Origin: Protonemura montana
Taxonomy: Eukaryota > Arthropoda > Insecta > Plecoptera > Nemouridae
DNA: 64,000 nucleotides
Assembly: GCA_947568835.1 (NCBI GenBank)
Contig: OX387607.1
Span: 11,299,701 to 11,363,700, forward strand
Reading direction: 5' to 3'
This document shows positions 46,191-58,550 of this stretch, in pieces. Under the pieces are notes generated by a model. It was not told the DNA's origin. It saw only the letters and a program-made list of their open reading frames with translations, and ran no database searches. A program made the translations under genes and the position numbers. Positions within the stretch are counted from its first letter, which is position 1. Every line of letters begins with the position of its first letter.

Positions 46191-46692
46191 GTGAGTTGCG
46201 GTAGACTGTTTATAGGTAAACATGATATTCATTTCAAAGGGGCCGTAAAGTTTTTGCCAATTTCCAAAACGAGCCTATGGTAAAGTGCTTTTAGGAAACT
46301 TCTACTGGCTAAGAAGGCCGTGAACGTGACAGAGGGCGCTAGAAAGCGGATTGTTTTGGATTGTTTTAAGCTATTTAGCAAATTCAAAAGCGAGAACAAG
46401 CGACTACGGATCGAGGTGTCACGTCTGACCACAGCTTTCATACTCTAAGAAGCCTTGTTTGTGAGAACGCGCATCTTCTTTTCTTTTGTCGGTAAAATTC
46501 ATTACTAATTTGCAAAACAGGGAAACAGGGATATTTTTTTGGAACGCGTGGATTTTATTTTCTGGAATAGTATCGTGTTGTTTACATGAACATGGCGAGG
46601 AAAAAATAAGTGCTTAAAATTTAACTAATAAGTAGTATTTGCATGTGTATTTACCAATTTCGAAAGGTGATCATAAATAAACTTACCCAAGA

Positions 46693-46980
46693 ATGCCACT
46701 TTTCAATAATGCTAGAGTTTTTTTATTTTATTACCATTAGCAGCCGGTATTACAAAGGTGCGACGATGGTAGCATTATCAAGAATTGGCATACTGAGTTT
46801 CAGTCGAGCATCAAAGAGCAGTGAGGATAAAGCAACCAATTTCATAAAGCGTTACTGAAGCCAGAGTGACTGAAAATGGTGCTAATTAATACCGCCGCTC
46901 TAGGTCGGAGTTACTGCTTGGTGCTATTGTGCTGCTGGTTAGCATGTTGCTACTGATGGTAATACTATAAGGGGGTTACG
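46693..46980 (+). mobile_element. GGTGCTAC-type MITE, copy 3 (left end missing)
   Basis: Starts within the body at GCCACTTTTCAATAATGCTA, continues through GCCGCTCTAGGTCGGAGTTA, and keeps a longer right end (GCTACTGATGGTAATACTAT then AAGGGGGTTACG) that is the inverse of the left-end TATTATATAACCCC block. It therefore shows the right terminus better than the other copies. Confidence 0.75.
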
Positions 46981-49175
46981 AAATGACCGCTCTAAGTAAG
47001 GGACCAGATTAAGATAGGGATGGTAAAAAATAAGTACTTTCACTATTCCTGCATTCTAGTATTGTGACGCGACTGAAAAACAAAACATTTTTACTGAGCT
47101 GTATTTTTCTTAACAATTAAACGTACGAAAAGTGAAATTGGCACCACATTTATCACCTGCTGCTGTTGCGCAGCCGCAGTCGTTAATCAAAGTCAAATGA
47201 CAGACGCCCACAGACTTTATCTTCTTTCTTTTTCGCCCAACGGTCTCCGCTTCGGATCTCGGTCGTAGGAAAACTCCGATTTATCTCGTGCTAACCCTGC
47301 AAGAAACTCTTGGTATCTCGACGGTGATCAACAGGTCAGCCACCCTGTCGCTCTTTTAACAGGGCGGGGTAAAGTTGTTATGAGAACGAGTGATTTTCCC
47401 TGCAAATTGAATAAAGGATAAGTTCACCCAATAATCGTTTTATTAAGATGCAATTATGATCGTTACGATTAGACCTAAGTTCACACAAAAAAATTAAAGG
47501 TAATGACCAATTTTAAAGGCCTACAGATGCTATGTAAATGTACACAAGCAAATAAATTTAAATTTAGACGCGTGTAAATTTGACCAAAATTGCAAAGAGT
47601 GTATTTATTCAACACTGCTATCTCGGTACGCCATTCGAACGTGCACGGCTTCGTGGGCTTCGTGGATATTTTCGTGGATATAACAACGGTGTTTTCAACG
47701 TTCACGGTCCCGCTAATTGCACTAGAATGGGTTTCACAGGCGCGATCGGCAAATGTTTGCTTGTCACGTCGGCTATTTTCCACGTAGTGCGGTAAAAACG
47801 GACATTCAATTTGCAAATGCAGCGTATTTCGAAAAGGGGCGGGAATGGTAATAGCCGTGTGATTAGAGGGTGGCTGATACGTGCTGATAACAGGATAGCC
47901 TTGCTAATCGCGGCACGCTGTGCGGTTAATTGCTTGTTTAGCAGGGGTAACCGGTTGGTGTGATCATACGGACTTGCTTTACGCTGTTGTTAACCCCGTT
48001 TTTAGTTTCAGTAATAAAATTGATTCTAGTTCTATGCATAGTTTTTTACAAAACTTTAGCTGGATTTTTAGTTTGTTCTTCTGCAGTGTCACAATTGAAA
48101 TTAAAAATATGATTAAAAGACAGAAAATATTTTAGTTTATAGTATTTTCGTTCCAAAATGGATTTAAGTCACTTTTGAATAGGGTGGGTTACATTAAGAA
48201 AATATACCAATACTATAATTAATTTTTTTCATTGACACCATATCATTAACTTTTTGACAAACGTGCCAAATGTAAAAATAGCTTGTTAAGGGGGAAATTC
48301 ATTGCAAATTCTGGCTTCTCGAAAATTCGTTTTTCACTTTCCGTAAACCGCAAGAAGTGACGTGGTAAAAGTAAAAGCTATATATTTGTTCTACTTTCCA
48401 GCGAAATGTTTAAGAGGGGAAAACAAGAATTTGGTCAAACTTTGTAGACGAGCGGTGACTTTACTGTAGGTGTTACAATCATAATTAAGTAAGAATAATT
48501 TATTTTTTGTGTTAAGCGACGGACTGTTTCGTCAAGAGCCCTGCGACTCTTGTCTAATAGCGTTTGTAAACGAATGGATGATGATTACGATGATTATGCA
48601 TTTTTATAAATCTAAAATAAAAAAAAAAAATACAGAGAACATTTTGTGAGACCTACAGAAAATTTCTGCGTGCAGAACCTGTAACGGCGCCCGAAAACTT
48701 ATCGGGAAGCTGAGATTTGTCCGAAATAATCCACTATAACCTCCGATGACGGCTGCGAATGGCCACCACTAAGATAAAGTTTCGAGTGAAATGACCCCGC
48801 TCAAACTTTCACTTCGCTTATGATATGACGGCGGCCATTTTTCGTTAGTTTCAAGGACGAGCTCAAGCAATCAACGTCGTTCGGGACTGTAATTATGTGA
48901 AAGCTAGCTTTGGTAAGAGAGTCTTCAGCAGTTTCCAACATGTTTCTATCAATGCCAGCATGTTACTACAAGTTTTTCAGCTATTCTTTCTACCATGAAC
49001 TTGTAATGTATCTTTCTTTGATCGCAATATTCTAAAAAAAACACGATAAAGTTATCGGATTAAGAGTTTTACAGTTATAAAGTTTTCGGTTAAAGTAGTT
49101 TGTAAACAAAAAATTCAGATATATTTTGGCCGTAACGTTGGAGTTAAAATGCTGGAATTTGAACGTTCAAATTAA
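46981..49175. other. Non-coding interval
   Basis: AT-rich with a CpG-rich patch at about 47,580-47,800 (overlapping short frames, no domain) and a YY1-like GCGGCCATTTT at 48,831-48,841. No gene supported. Confidence 0.45.
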
Positions 49176-49290
49176 ACCTGGCTCTTAAACCCCTTGCCCC
49201 TTAACGCAGCCCGCAGAGCAAATTCGGCACGTCCACCTCATGCCTCTGAACGAAGCCGGCAGAACTGACTATTTGGATGCTATTTATTTC
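49176..49290 (+). repeat. Dispersed repeat with 46-bp internal units, copy 1
   Basis: AACCTGGCTCTTAAACCC, then two 46-bp-spaced units (GCCCCTTAACGCAGCCCGCA and GCCTCTGAACGAAGCCGGCA), joined by AGCAAATTCGGCACGTCCAC, then AACTGACTATTTGGATGCTA. The same flanks and units occur at 52,638. Confidence 0.75.
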
Positions 49291-50579
49291 AATTAAAACT
49301 TGAAACAACAGAGTTGATTTTTAGAAAAACTATCTCCGCTTACCAAAACGAACTCCTAAAAGCTCACTTTTCACATAAATCAGAACAATGTCAATCATCA
49401 AGTAAAAACATGTTTAAAACACGCGCTTGGTGTGCCAAACATTAATTCTTTGTCTACAACACACCCGATTAATATCAATCGTATCTTAAGATAGAAAAAC
49501 GATATGTTTGAAAAGTTTGATATGTTTCCCTTATTGTCTACTCGCATTTTGTGACATTGGTCTCTCTAAAAATGTAAAATGCCTTGATAGAGCAGAGGAC
49601 CCAGCCAGCTGGTAAAAATTTAAGTCAGGCAATTCGTTGTTGGCTAAGGACTGCACTTAAATACATATAAAACAAAATATGGCCTAGGCAGTTTAGCGAG
49701 TACAGTGTGTTCCAAATATGATGGTCATCCGTTTCTAGCAATGGGTCTTTGTTCACGCATATATAGAAGTCAATATTTACCTCTAAAAAGTGTCAGCTGT
49801 CAGAATTGATTGATTAGACTTCGTTGGCGAATGTTTTGTAAATTGCAATGCAATTTTATTGCTGGTGTGTACCTGATTGGCAGGGAAAAGGGTAGGTTTA
49901 TTTGTTGGCAACACATCTTAGATGGTCGAGTCGCGATGGACGTGCATAGTGACACCCGTTAACATTACCCGAATCAAACAAAACCCTCCTAATTGTAACG
50001 TAAAAACTTAGAAACGCAGTGCACCAGAGTTTTTATGACTTACCATACACAAATCCTCAAAACTGAGAGTCTGCTACCTAAATAACCTCCCTTCCTTCAC
50101 CCGTATGGCGACAGTGTTGTTACATACACACACAAAATAAACATGTCACTGCAAAACCGTTTGCATTCACTGCCATTTAGCCATCACCAATAAAAACAAT
50201 TCTCACAAAAATGGTCAAACAGTTTAGTTGAATCAGTTATTGGGTTTTGTTATCCATTCTCCTCTATTCACCCATTTTTCTACCGCTAGACTAATCCCAG
50301 CAAGCACACTCGGACAATTAGCGCTAGTGTCGCTCAAAACGGGGACGTAGCGTGCGCTGTCACGTCCTACCCCTGCCTGCCAATCGGCTGTCAAGCGGTC
50401 ACCGATCCAACAGTCCGTGTAGGGGGTGGTGTTTTGGAACCTTTCAGAATTGTTAAAAGTGAGAGTTGTCATTTTATTCATAGGGTTTCGGCAGATTTTA
50501 ATGGCAGGAGGTTTGACTTGCAGCGTAGAGTTTTAACTTTACTTTTAAAGATGCGCACATTAATAGATCAACAACATAA
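49291..50579. other. AT-rich interval, nothing seen
   Basis: No repeat family, no coding frame of note. A moderately GC-rich spot at about 50,270-50,420 has no recognisable content. Confidence 0.55.
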
Positions 50580-51049
50580 TTTATCGCCTGGATTGATTGA
50601 TTGATTAATTATGTTTAACGACGCACTTTTTTGACAACTGGCCCTGTGGCTCTGGTCTATCAGCATTGGAGAATGAGGGGATAATTATGATGATAATAAT
50701 TAACCTAACCTAACCTGGAAGGGAGAAGGGAAAAACCTGTGCTAGTACGTAGCCTACTCCTGTCGAAGAGCATCAAGAGCACCACCAGCTCAAAATCCCC
50801 TCCGGAAGGATGGTACAACGTGAACAACAGGATTAATCCACAAACCCATGCTGTCGAGAGGTTGATAAGCAAGGAGATTGAAGTTTTTGGAATAACTTTC
50901 ATCCCTTTATTCTCTCTCCCAAACAGAATTGGTCATGTGTACGATGGTTATCCATCCAATACCTGAATAAGCGCAGTGTTACTTTACTTCGGTGACTTTA
51001 TGGGAACCGGTGTTTCCGACGCGCCAAACTGTTCAGTTTTATCATCTGG
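50580..51049 (-). mobile_element. 5S rRNA-derived composite SINE with 12-bp target duplication
   Basis: Minus strand, 51,037->50,592. Start ACTGAACAGTTTGGCGCGTC, 5S region GTCACCGAAGTAAAGTAACA and TTCAGGTATTGGATGGATAA, then ACCAATTCTGTTTGGGAGAG, a body with CAGGTTAGGTTAGGTTAAT, then CCACAGGGCCAGTTGTC, GTGCGTCGTTAAAC and a terminal AATCAATCAATCAAT run. Flanks TTTATCGCCTGG (50,580-50,591) and TTTATCATCTGG (51,038-51,049) match at 10 of 12. The reading frame 50,739-50,966 on the other strand is a shadow of the element. Confidence 0.85.
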
Positions 51050-52635
51050 AAATGTCTTGCAATATTGATCAGATTTACTCGCTTGGCTGTGAGAGAGTTG
51101 CCAGTCGTGGGATATAATTCACCGTTTGGGCAGCAGCCACAATCGTTATTTGCATAGAGGAGTACCGTTTATTTAAGACACACAGAACAAGTCCCCAAGC
51201 AAATGAGCACTCTCCTGAACACATCTACGATCCATCTTTGCCTTGTGTCGTGGACCATGCCACGCGAATGTTTCTTACATCTTGCGTCTATTTACCATCT
51301 TCATCACGCTCAGCCCTCCAAACAACACCATGAGCTCTGCCAACTATCATTGTCTGGTAAAATGTTGCAGACTTGAATCCATTCTTCCAACTTATTTTGT
51401 TTTCCAGCTTTTAAACCATCGGTACTTCTGCTCCCAGGGAAAATGCACCAACATGAATTTTGCCAAAACAGCGCCACCCCGTGTTGATATTGTTAGGTAT
51501 TATAACTTAGGAGCGAGCTCGGTGCTTTAATCGAAAAGATTTTAAGAGGAGCGAGCGGGGATTAGCACATCCGGTTTAAGTCTAGAAGGCAATTAATAAA
51601 GAAAACAGATGTGATGAGTAGGCAATAATAAAATATTTATGATAAGATTGCAACGCTGGTAAAAAAAGTAGGCAAAAGGTTAGTATATGCTTGGCTAGGA
51701 TCACTATTTTAATGCTATAGTTACAAAAATAACTTTCAGCTAGAAAAACATGTTAAGTAAGTGATTGGAAGTGAATTTGGAGGCGAGTCAGGCATCGAAC
51801 GACATTTTTGCAGAAAAACCTTCAGCAATATGTTTTGCCATACCGTTACAATAAAAAAAAAAAAAACTTTTTTCGTACTTTTCATCAAGTACGATAGTTT
51901 ACTGAAATACCATTGCAAATTATACAAAACAGAAGCTCTCAAACGTGTCCCGAAACAAGTTACGAAACACAATTCTAAACATCTTTATCCCTATCTGTTT
52001 CTAGAATACCATCACATCACACTCGACATAAGATATATCAGATATTCTCGCTCCAGAAGCAGCTATAGCGAGCCGCCATTAAATGATCGCTTAATTAAAA
52101 ACCACATCATATTCGCCGTGAATACACTAGCACTAGCATTACCGCTAGGCAATACCGTAAAGTGTCTTGTCGCCAATTCTACCACCAGGCAGCTTAGTCG
52201 TTTTACCTTTTACCAGGATATTCTCACGTCAAGTAAGGTACGTTATACAAAGTGCCCCACATGCACCTACTCGTCATGCGTGACAGGTATCGGGGACTCC
52301 GTGAGTAGCGCACACGTGAAATGTTGATGCATTCATAATGTGTAGAAGCACCCAGAGAAGTGTATGAGGTGATGCGCCCACTTACGGCACCCTGTGGAAG
52401 ACGGAAGTCGTGAAATAATTGATGTGTCTCAGTGAGGTTAGGGTGATATTTCGTGACATTTCTGAAGATCGTCTTGAGTAGGAGATTTTGCCTCGCCTTG
52501 CTAAAAGCGTGGGTTTTGGAAGTTTCAAATTTTATTCAGTTTTATACCTTGTTTTGTGTGGATTTTATTTTTTGTTTTTTAGTTACAAAATAAAGAGATA
52601 AAGTGAAAATTCATGTTCCTGAATGTAGTTCGCCG
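51050..52635. other. Non-coding interval with a 188-codon unrecognised frame
   Basis: Plus frame 51,761-52,327 is the longest in the window, but it includes a poly-K run from an A tract, basic low-complexity stretches and no domain motif. I do not call it a gene. The rest is AT-rich. Confidence 0.45.
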
Positions 52636-52637
52636 GG

Positions 52638-52800
52638 CAAACCTGGCTCTTCTACCTCTTACCCCTAAACGCAGCCCTCAGAGCAAATTCGGCACGTCCA
52701 TCCCTTGCCCCTAAACGCAGCCCACAGAGCAAATCCGGCACGTCCACCTCTTGCCCCTGAACGCAGTCCGCAAAACTGACCATTTGTATACTATTTTTAT
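52638..52800 (+). repeat. Dispersed repeat with 46-bp internal units, copy 2
   Basis: CAAACCTGGCTCTTCTACCT, then ACCCCTAAACGCAG at 52,661, GCCCCTAAACGCAG at 52,707 and GCCCCTGAACGCAG at 52,753 (46-bp spacing), ending AACTGACCATTTGTATACTA. It has one more internal unit than copy 1, showing that the unit number varies between loci. Confidence 0.8.
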
Positions 52801-54960
52801 CCTAGAATTTATATTGGATAGAGGAAAATAAAACTGGCTTTAATAGTTGCATGCTTCGATTACGGTTCTGTAACGAAATAACGAAATATTTTCTCTAAAA
52901 ATTCGGATCATTGAGTGAAAAAAGATGGCAAAATACCATATGAACATAAACATCAAATAAGTTGGGTTTCAAAGTTGCTTCTAAAAAGTTGGTTATGTAT
53001 CCCTCATACATAGAGAAGTTATTTGGATCCTCGGCAAATATGGCGGCTGCCGGAAAGTTCCGGCCTACACATTGTGTAACGAGGGTCGACCATTGTGCGA
53101 CGTGGTCAAGCAGTAGCCGGGAAAACCGGGGGCCGGGAAAACCGGGAGCCGGAAAAGTTTTCGCGTCGAGCTTCGCCGTTGATAATTTAGCGATTTGTGC
53201 ACGCTTGACGCTTTGGAGTTGGCATATGTTTCGTTTCGTTTCGTTGCTGAGCTGGAATCCGTTCAGTGCCGGGCAAAGCATGACACTTTCATTAGGTTGC
53301 AGTGTGTAAGGGCAAGGGGGTCATGTCACGCTCCCTTGTTTCGCTCTTTGTGTGAACGTTGTTATTTAGTTTAGTGGCCAAATTACAATGTCTAGATAAA
53401 AAAAGTCAGCCAGTTAACAACTCATCTCCATGGTTGCTGCCAAACAGATGTTTCCATTTTCATTTTCATCTAAATCGCAAGATCTTTTTATTCAATGATT
53501 TTAATCAAATTATCCGATTCCAGACTTTATCTGATTTGCTCGCTGCAAAATGCAGTTTCATCCAATATAAAATCTAGAGCAATACAGTAAGCTGAGTTCT
53601 AGTTTTTGAGTTAATTTTTTGCATCTTTCTGTGCTGCTAACTCGATTTTTATCTGTTGACAGAAACAAAAAATGACAGTTTTATAAACGATTTTATTCCT
53701 AAAATTCGTAAAATTTTATTCGTGTAAAGTTGTGCGAACTAAGTTAATGCTAATTAATTAAATTTCTGCTAGGCGTAAAATTATTGGCCAATCGAGTATT
53801 TTGGATTAGTTTAACTTTCTACAGTTTTTTTATCAATTTTACACGTTCAAAAAAAGCACGTACAACAGAGCTTGCTTTACGAAAGATTAAAATAAATGCA
53901 TTTCTTTTTTAGCGATATTTTAATTTCTATGCTGTTCCGAAAAAGAAGTCTGGGTTTATTGTGGTGTTTAGACTCATGTCCACTTGACAAAATATTTTAT
54001 GGTTTATTTATCCAGCTAAAGAGACAAATAACTATGCCACTGCAAAAATATAGTTCATTTTTCGAGCATATTTGATTTGATACATTTAAAATATTTGTAT
54101 AGAAGAAATAAAGTAAGCAAACTTTGGCATAATATGATTTTCGTGTTGAATATGTACATTTTTCAAATTTACCTTGTTTGAAAGCAAAAAAATGGAGCAA
54201 AGAAAAATTCAAACACACTCAAATGTCTAATAAATAGAAATTAAGTGATATGCTGACAATTTTAAAAGGAATAACTTGTAAGCGATCGTAAACGTAAAAC
54301 TGATATTGGCTTTAGAGTTCTCCTCACAAAACAGTCCTTGTAAAAACGTTTATATCTTTCAAAATGAAATGAAACATAGATTTCATTCACCCGGCAAGAG
54401 CTCTTCAAAACAACAAAACGGGCATTCTCCACGTTTGCTAACTTGTTGAACCTCACTGTTTGAGATAAACTTGTGGGAACTCGTTGCCAGGCAACGCGCC
54501 GTTAAAACTGGGATCAGCTCTTTCTTTTTAAGTCATCACTCTGTGTTTGATTTGATGTTAGAGTGAGATGAATACAGTCGGGTTAGTGGTAATCAGAGCG
54601 AGACGATGAGATCGACGACGAAGCGCTTGAACTTTGTCGAACTGCTTGGGCTAATAGAAAGATGTCTTGCCGGTTTCTGTTTGAGAATTGGTTAAGAAGT
54701 CGAGATGTCTTGGTGTAACTACACGACTTTGAGCCGACTCGTCTTGAAAGCCGATCAAATATTTATGTTTTCTTCCAGTTTGCTGTTGAAGAACGATTGC
54801 TGTTTAAATTGTATAGCAGCTTCGTGAGGACAACTTTAGTTGCTTTGTAGATAGGCTAGCTTAAAGGTTGGTTCTCAATCTCCAATAGTAATTTGTAACT
54901 ATTTAATATAAAAAATTGCTCGAATCTGTATTTTTTGCCTGTGCAGATCGTTTCTATTCT
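52801..54960. other. Non-coding interval with a CpG-rich patch and an X-box
   Basis: At 53,030-53,280 a CpG-rich patch holds a YY1-like ATATGGCGGC and a short tandem of CCGGGAAAACCGGGGG / CCGGGAAAACCGGGAG. At 54,483-54,495 GTTGCCAGGCAAC is a perfect palindromic RFX X-box. The remainder is AT-rich; frames on both strands are not gene-like. Confidence 0.4.
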
Positions 54961-55095
54961 GCTTGTATAACCCACTTGTCTGTACAAACTTGCATGGATA
55001 GCGCATACCGTGAACTGGTTTCCAAGCTAGTGGGGTATTCGATTTCCCCTATTTTACCTGTGTAACCCTCTAGTTTGTACACACTTGGAAAGGTA
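54961..55095 (-). repeat. 96-bp-type tandem repeat, about 1.4 units (copy 1)
   Basis: Minus strand: GGGTTACACAGGTAAAATAG, then CGAATACCCCACTAGC, CCAGTTCACGGTATGCGCTA and GTTTGTACAGACAAGTGGGT TATAC. The GGGTTA words recur 95 bp apart (plus-strand AACCC at 54,969 and 55,064). Related to 63,485-63,640. One frame repeats the peptide G-Y-T-G-x-I-x-E-I-E-x-P-T, so it may derive from coding sequence; here the frame is disrupted. Confidence 0.6.
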
Positions 55096-55865
55096 ATCCA
55101 CTGAAAGGCAAGGCAAAATGGTTCGTTTAGCATTTTGACACCTTGAAGTAGCTTTGACGTACATCCGAGGAACCTGGGACGGTCGCGTTAAGCTATAATA
55201 TTTCATTCATTTTGCATTACTCTTTCGAAGTCTGCGAGTGTAAATCGAATCACACTCCCGTTGCAGGAAAAAGACACTCGTCAGACTCGCGAGTGCTTCA
55301 TAAAGCAATACACTTTTCGATGCTTAAAAATAAAACATATGCATTGGAAATTTCCAATGGAATTAGAGTAAAGCTAGTCGCTTTATCCACCAAATTTCTG
55401 TTGGAAGGCAAGTTTTTAAATCAGAGACCGGCACTTGAACTGTACGAGCAGAAAATATCGTGAAATGTGAATAGTAATTGAAAAAACAAATACGAACTGT
55501 AAATGCCAAGCTTTTTAACATTTATTTAGGTATATTATAAATCAATCGTTCTTGTACCGATCTCTTTGCACAACGCATTTTATAAATTTGCTTTATTTTG
55601 TATGTACCTTGAATTATTCGTTATTGTTTTCGTGCATTGCAACTTTATGAAGTTGGTAAAGGCAGTATTTTAACTATTTGAAAAATAAGTTTAAATAGCC
55701 GACCTCTCAAATTTCTTGCAATTTTTATCTGTAAGAACACCAGTAGCGTTCTCTGTTTGAAATAATATTTTGAACAGTAAAAGAAGGTTTTTGGTAATCG
55801 AAAAACACAATAATTTTTTCAATAACTAGAACTAAAAAAATGCGAAAAAAATGCGAAAAAAATGA
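55096..55865. other. AT-rich interval, nothing seen
   Basis: Short frame 55,212-55,463 (83 codons, plus) resembles nothing recognisable. It ends in a small tandem of ATGCGAAAAAA words near 55,845. Confidence 0.5.
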
Positions 55866-55869
55866 AAAA

Positions 55870-56000
55870 CTAAAATAAATGTGGAAATCGGGGTTCGAGT
55901 CCCCGTTTGGGCATCAATTTTTGAGACGTTTATAGTGTTCATAATAATAAAATACCCCGCGCATTGCAAGCGTTTGCAATTTAAATAATATTTCAACTAA
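55870..56000 (+). mobile_element. tRNA-derived SINE, 5'-truncated
   Basis: It begins within the head at GGAAATCGGGGTTCGAGTCC (B-box intact), then CCGTTTGGGCATCAATTTTT, GTGTTCATAATAATAAAATA and the tail GCATTGCAAGCGTTTGCAAT. Same orientation as the B-box. It provides the cleanest tail of the four copies. Confidence 0.75.
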
Positions 56001-58550
56001 ACAAAAACCGATTTTATCTCCAAAATTTCAATTCAAACCCTATCGAAATTTTGAAACAAATCATCAGTTACACTGCGCCGTGCTCTGACTACAGTTCCCG
56101 AACCACCCTGCCAGTGGGTGCAAGCGCCGCGAGTGTCAATTATCCTACCCTTTGACAGTAGCAGGCACAATGCTGAGGGCCCGGTTTCGAGCCATGGTCC
56201 CCGCTCGTTACGAACGCATTGTTAGTGCCGGGAAAACCAAGCCGTGAGCAGAAAAGCGCATCGAGGGTGGAAAATGCGGAAAAGCTTTGGATAGCACGGG
56301 CATTTATCGGGCAGTGGTCGGTTGAGGATTTAATAGCAGCCCTTGCGCCGTTAAAGTGTGACTCTCTGTGAATACGATAATGGAGATTACCAATCATTTT
56401 GAAACCATTTTGCAACGTTTGAGGATTTTATGATTGATTCACTTTAACTGCATCAGACTGTATGGTACAGCAAAGTGTCACAAGAAATTACAATTACTTT
56501 AATAACCTTGGCACTGATTAGATAGGCTTCCACGAAAGTATTCAGAGTTATGTTGTTACATTGTTATCAATTTTTAATTATCAGATTATCAAATTATTAT
56601 TGTTTGCCATATATACGGCAAGTGACTATCAAGACCATGCAACTAATTATTTGTCGTCATTTTGTTTGATGTTCTTGGAAAAAAAGTTTCGTTCAGAAAA
56701 TTACCGTCCAATAAAAACGACGGAAAAGCTATCCAGTACATTGGAGTTTAAAATGTAAAGTCGTTATATTTTCCCATTATTTTCCACGCCACGAACGAAG
56801 GGTATAAAAAAATGTATCTGCAACGAGTCGAAAAACTTCAAAAGAGCATTTCTTTTATTTCCCATTGCGTTAATTTTAGCCCTCGATTTCTGGATCTGAT
56901 GCTTCCCGGTATCTGGACTCCATTCAAAGCTCATCGTGGCCAGACGTCCTGTGCGCTCACGGCACACATAAAAAGGAAACTGAACGGGAACATTTTTTTT
57001 TAAACTATTTTCCTGTGCAGCTGAGAGCTTACCAGATTAACGGGCGTTGGTTCGGGACTTTAAGCCATTCGCTGCACTAGTATCGTGACGTTGTGATGAA
57101 AAACACACAGCGATGATCCGGGAGGATGATATTGATGCCGCCATGAAACATGCCGATGTGCACTTTAATGATTACTTGCTGTATAGTGCCTGGATATCAA
57201 TAAAACAAATGGAGGGGGGCAATTGATTTAACATCAAATGCAGCGCTTGCAGCTGGATTCGAGTCTAATCTGCACACTATGCAGAACCATGTTAAAAAAA
57301 AATTGTTTGCACATTAAATTGATTACGTCCCTATCGATATAAATTAATACTTAACTAGCACATCCAAATGTTTGCTAGATCGCCATTTCATAAATAATGT
57401 CATCGTATTATACGAGTATCATATAACTGCTACTGACAATTCATTTCAAAACGATGCAAAAACTCATTTGCAATTTTGACAAACTCGTAACGTGTTTACA
57501 CATCTCTTTTGTCCGCAACGTTGCAGAATTTAATTTCGCTTCTGAAACGTGTCATGCTCTTTTATTTTGAGTTCACTACAAAATGGGTCACTCTTTTTAA
57601 GCCAATCGAACACACTGTTTTTTTTTTTACATCAATCTAACAGTTTGGAGCTGTGTGTTTGCTGTGTCTAGCGTGCGGTCCTGTTTGGATGAAACAACAT
57701 TTTGAAAGCAAACAGTCGAAATGAGTACTTGAAATGCACTCGACTACGAGTTTTGACATTGCTGAGTTAGTTCTACGTGCCACTGTTTGGTGGAATGAAA
57801 ATATAAAGCGTATGAGTGGACTACATATACCCCACCCTTCACGCTTACTAAAATAGACAGCTAAAACGTACAGAAATACCAAGGTTTTTCATGTTTGTTA
57901 TTGGCCCATCAATGTGAGTACTACTTGCCTGAACGAAAAGTCTTCAAAAAATTTAATAAAGATGAAAACGTATAGAAAAGGGAATGAAACTTTATAAAAA
58001 ATTAAGTGACAGTTTTATTTTGTGAAGAATACAATATTTTTTAATTGGCATAAACAGAACGTTACTTATTTTATTGTGCCTAACGTGAATAGTTCCTGAG
58101 TGGCACGACAGTAATTATATCCATTTTAAATACGATTACAAAACTTTAAAAACTAAGAAACATGTCAATTTACATGTCCGTTAATTGAGACTCGAACCAT
58201 CATTTATCCCAACGATTTTTATACGAAGGCAACGTAGCTTATAACATATACCCCTCGTCTTCAAGAAGTAATTCATTTTTTTGTTACTTGTGGAAAAAAC
58301 CATTCACAATTTACTAATTTTTCTTGACAAATACCTCGGCGACCTTCACATACACAGACACATATACTTACAAAATAACCGCTAAACTTCATCTCACCTG
58401 CAACCTCCCCTCCAACCCCTCCTCAACTCATAACACCCCCTCGTCGCTAATTGGCCCGCTACCTAAATATCGACAAGAGCTTTCCAACCCTACCACCAGG
58501 TTACAGACGACGCTCGTACAGTAACTATTTAATTATCTACATTCTCTAAC
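56001..58550. other. Non-coding interval
   Basis: A CpG-rich patch at about 56,080-56,310 has a GCGGAAAAGC word. Otherwise AT-rich with short frames of no recognisable content. Confidence 0.5.

Noticed and set aside
50701-50720. Interstitial telomere repeat (TAACC)n
   Set aside because: Only about three units, and it lies inside the body of the 5S-derived SINE, where AGGTTAGGTT is a family feature.
51761-52327. A 188-aa protein-coding gene
   Set aside because: Longest frame in the window, but it has a poly-Lys run from an A tract, low-complexity basic stretches, no domain motif and no splice context.
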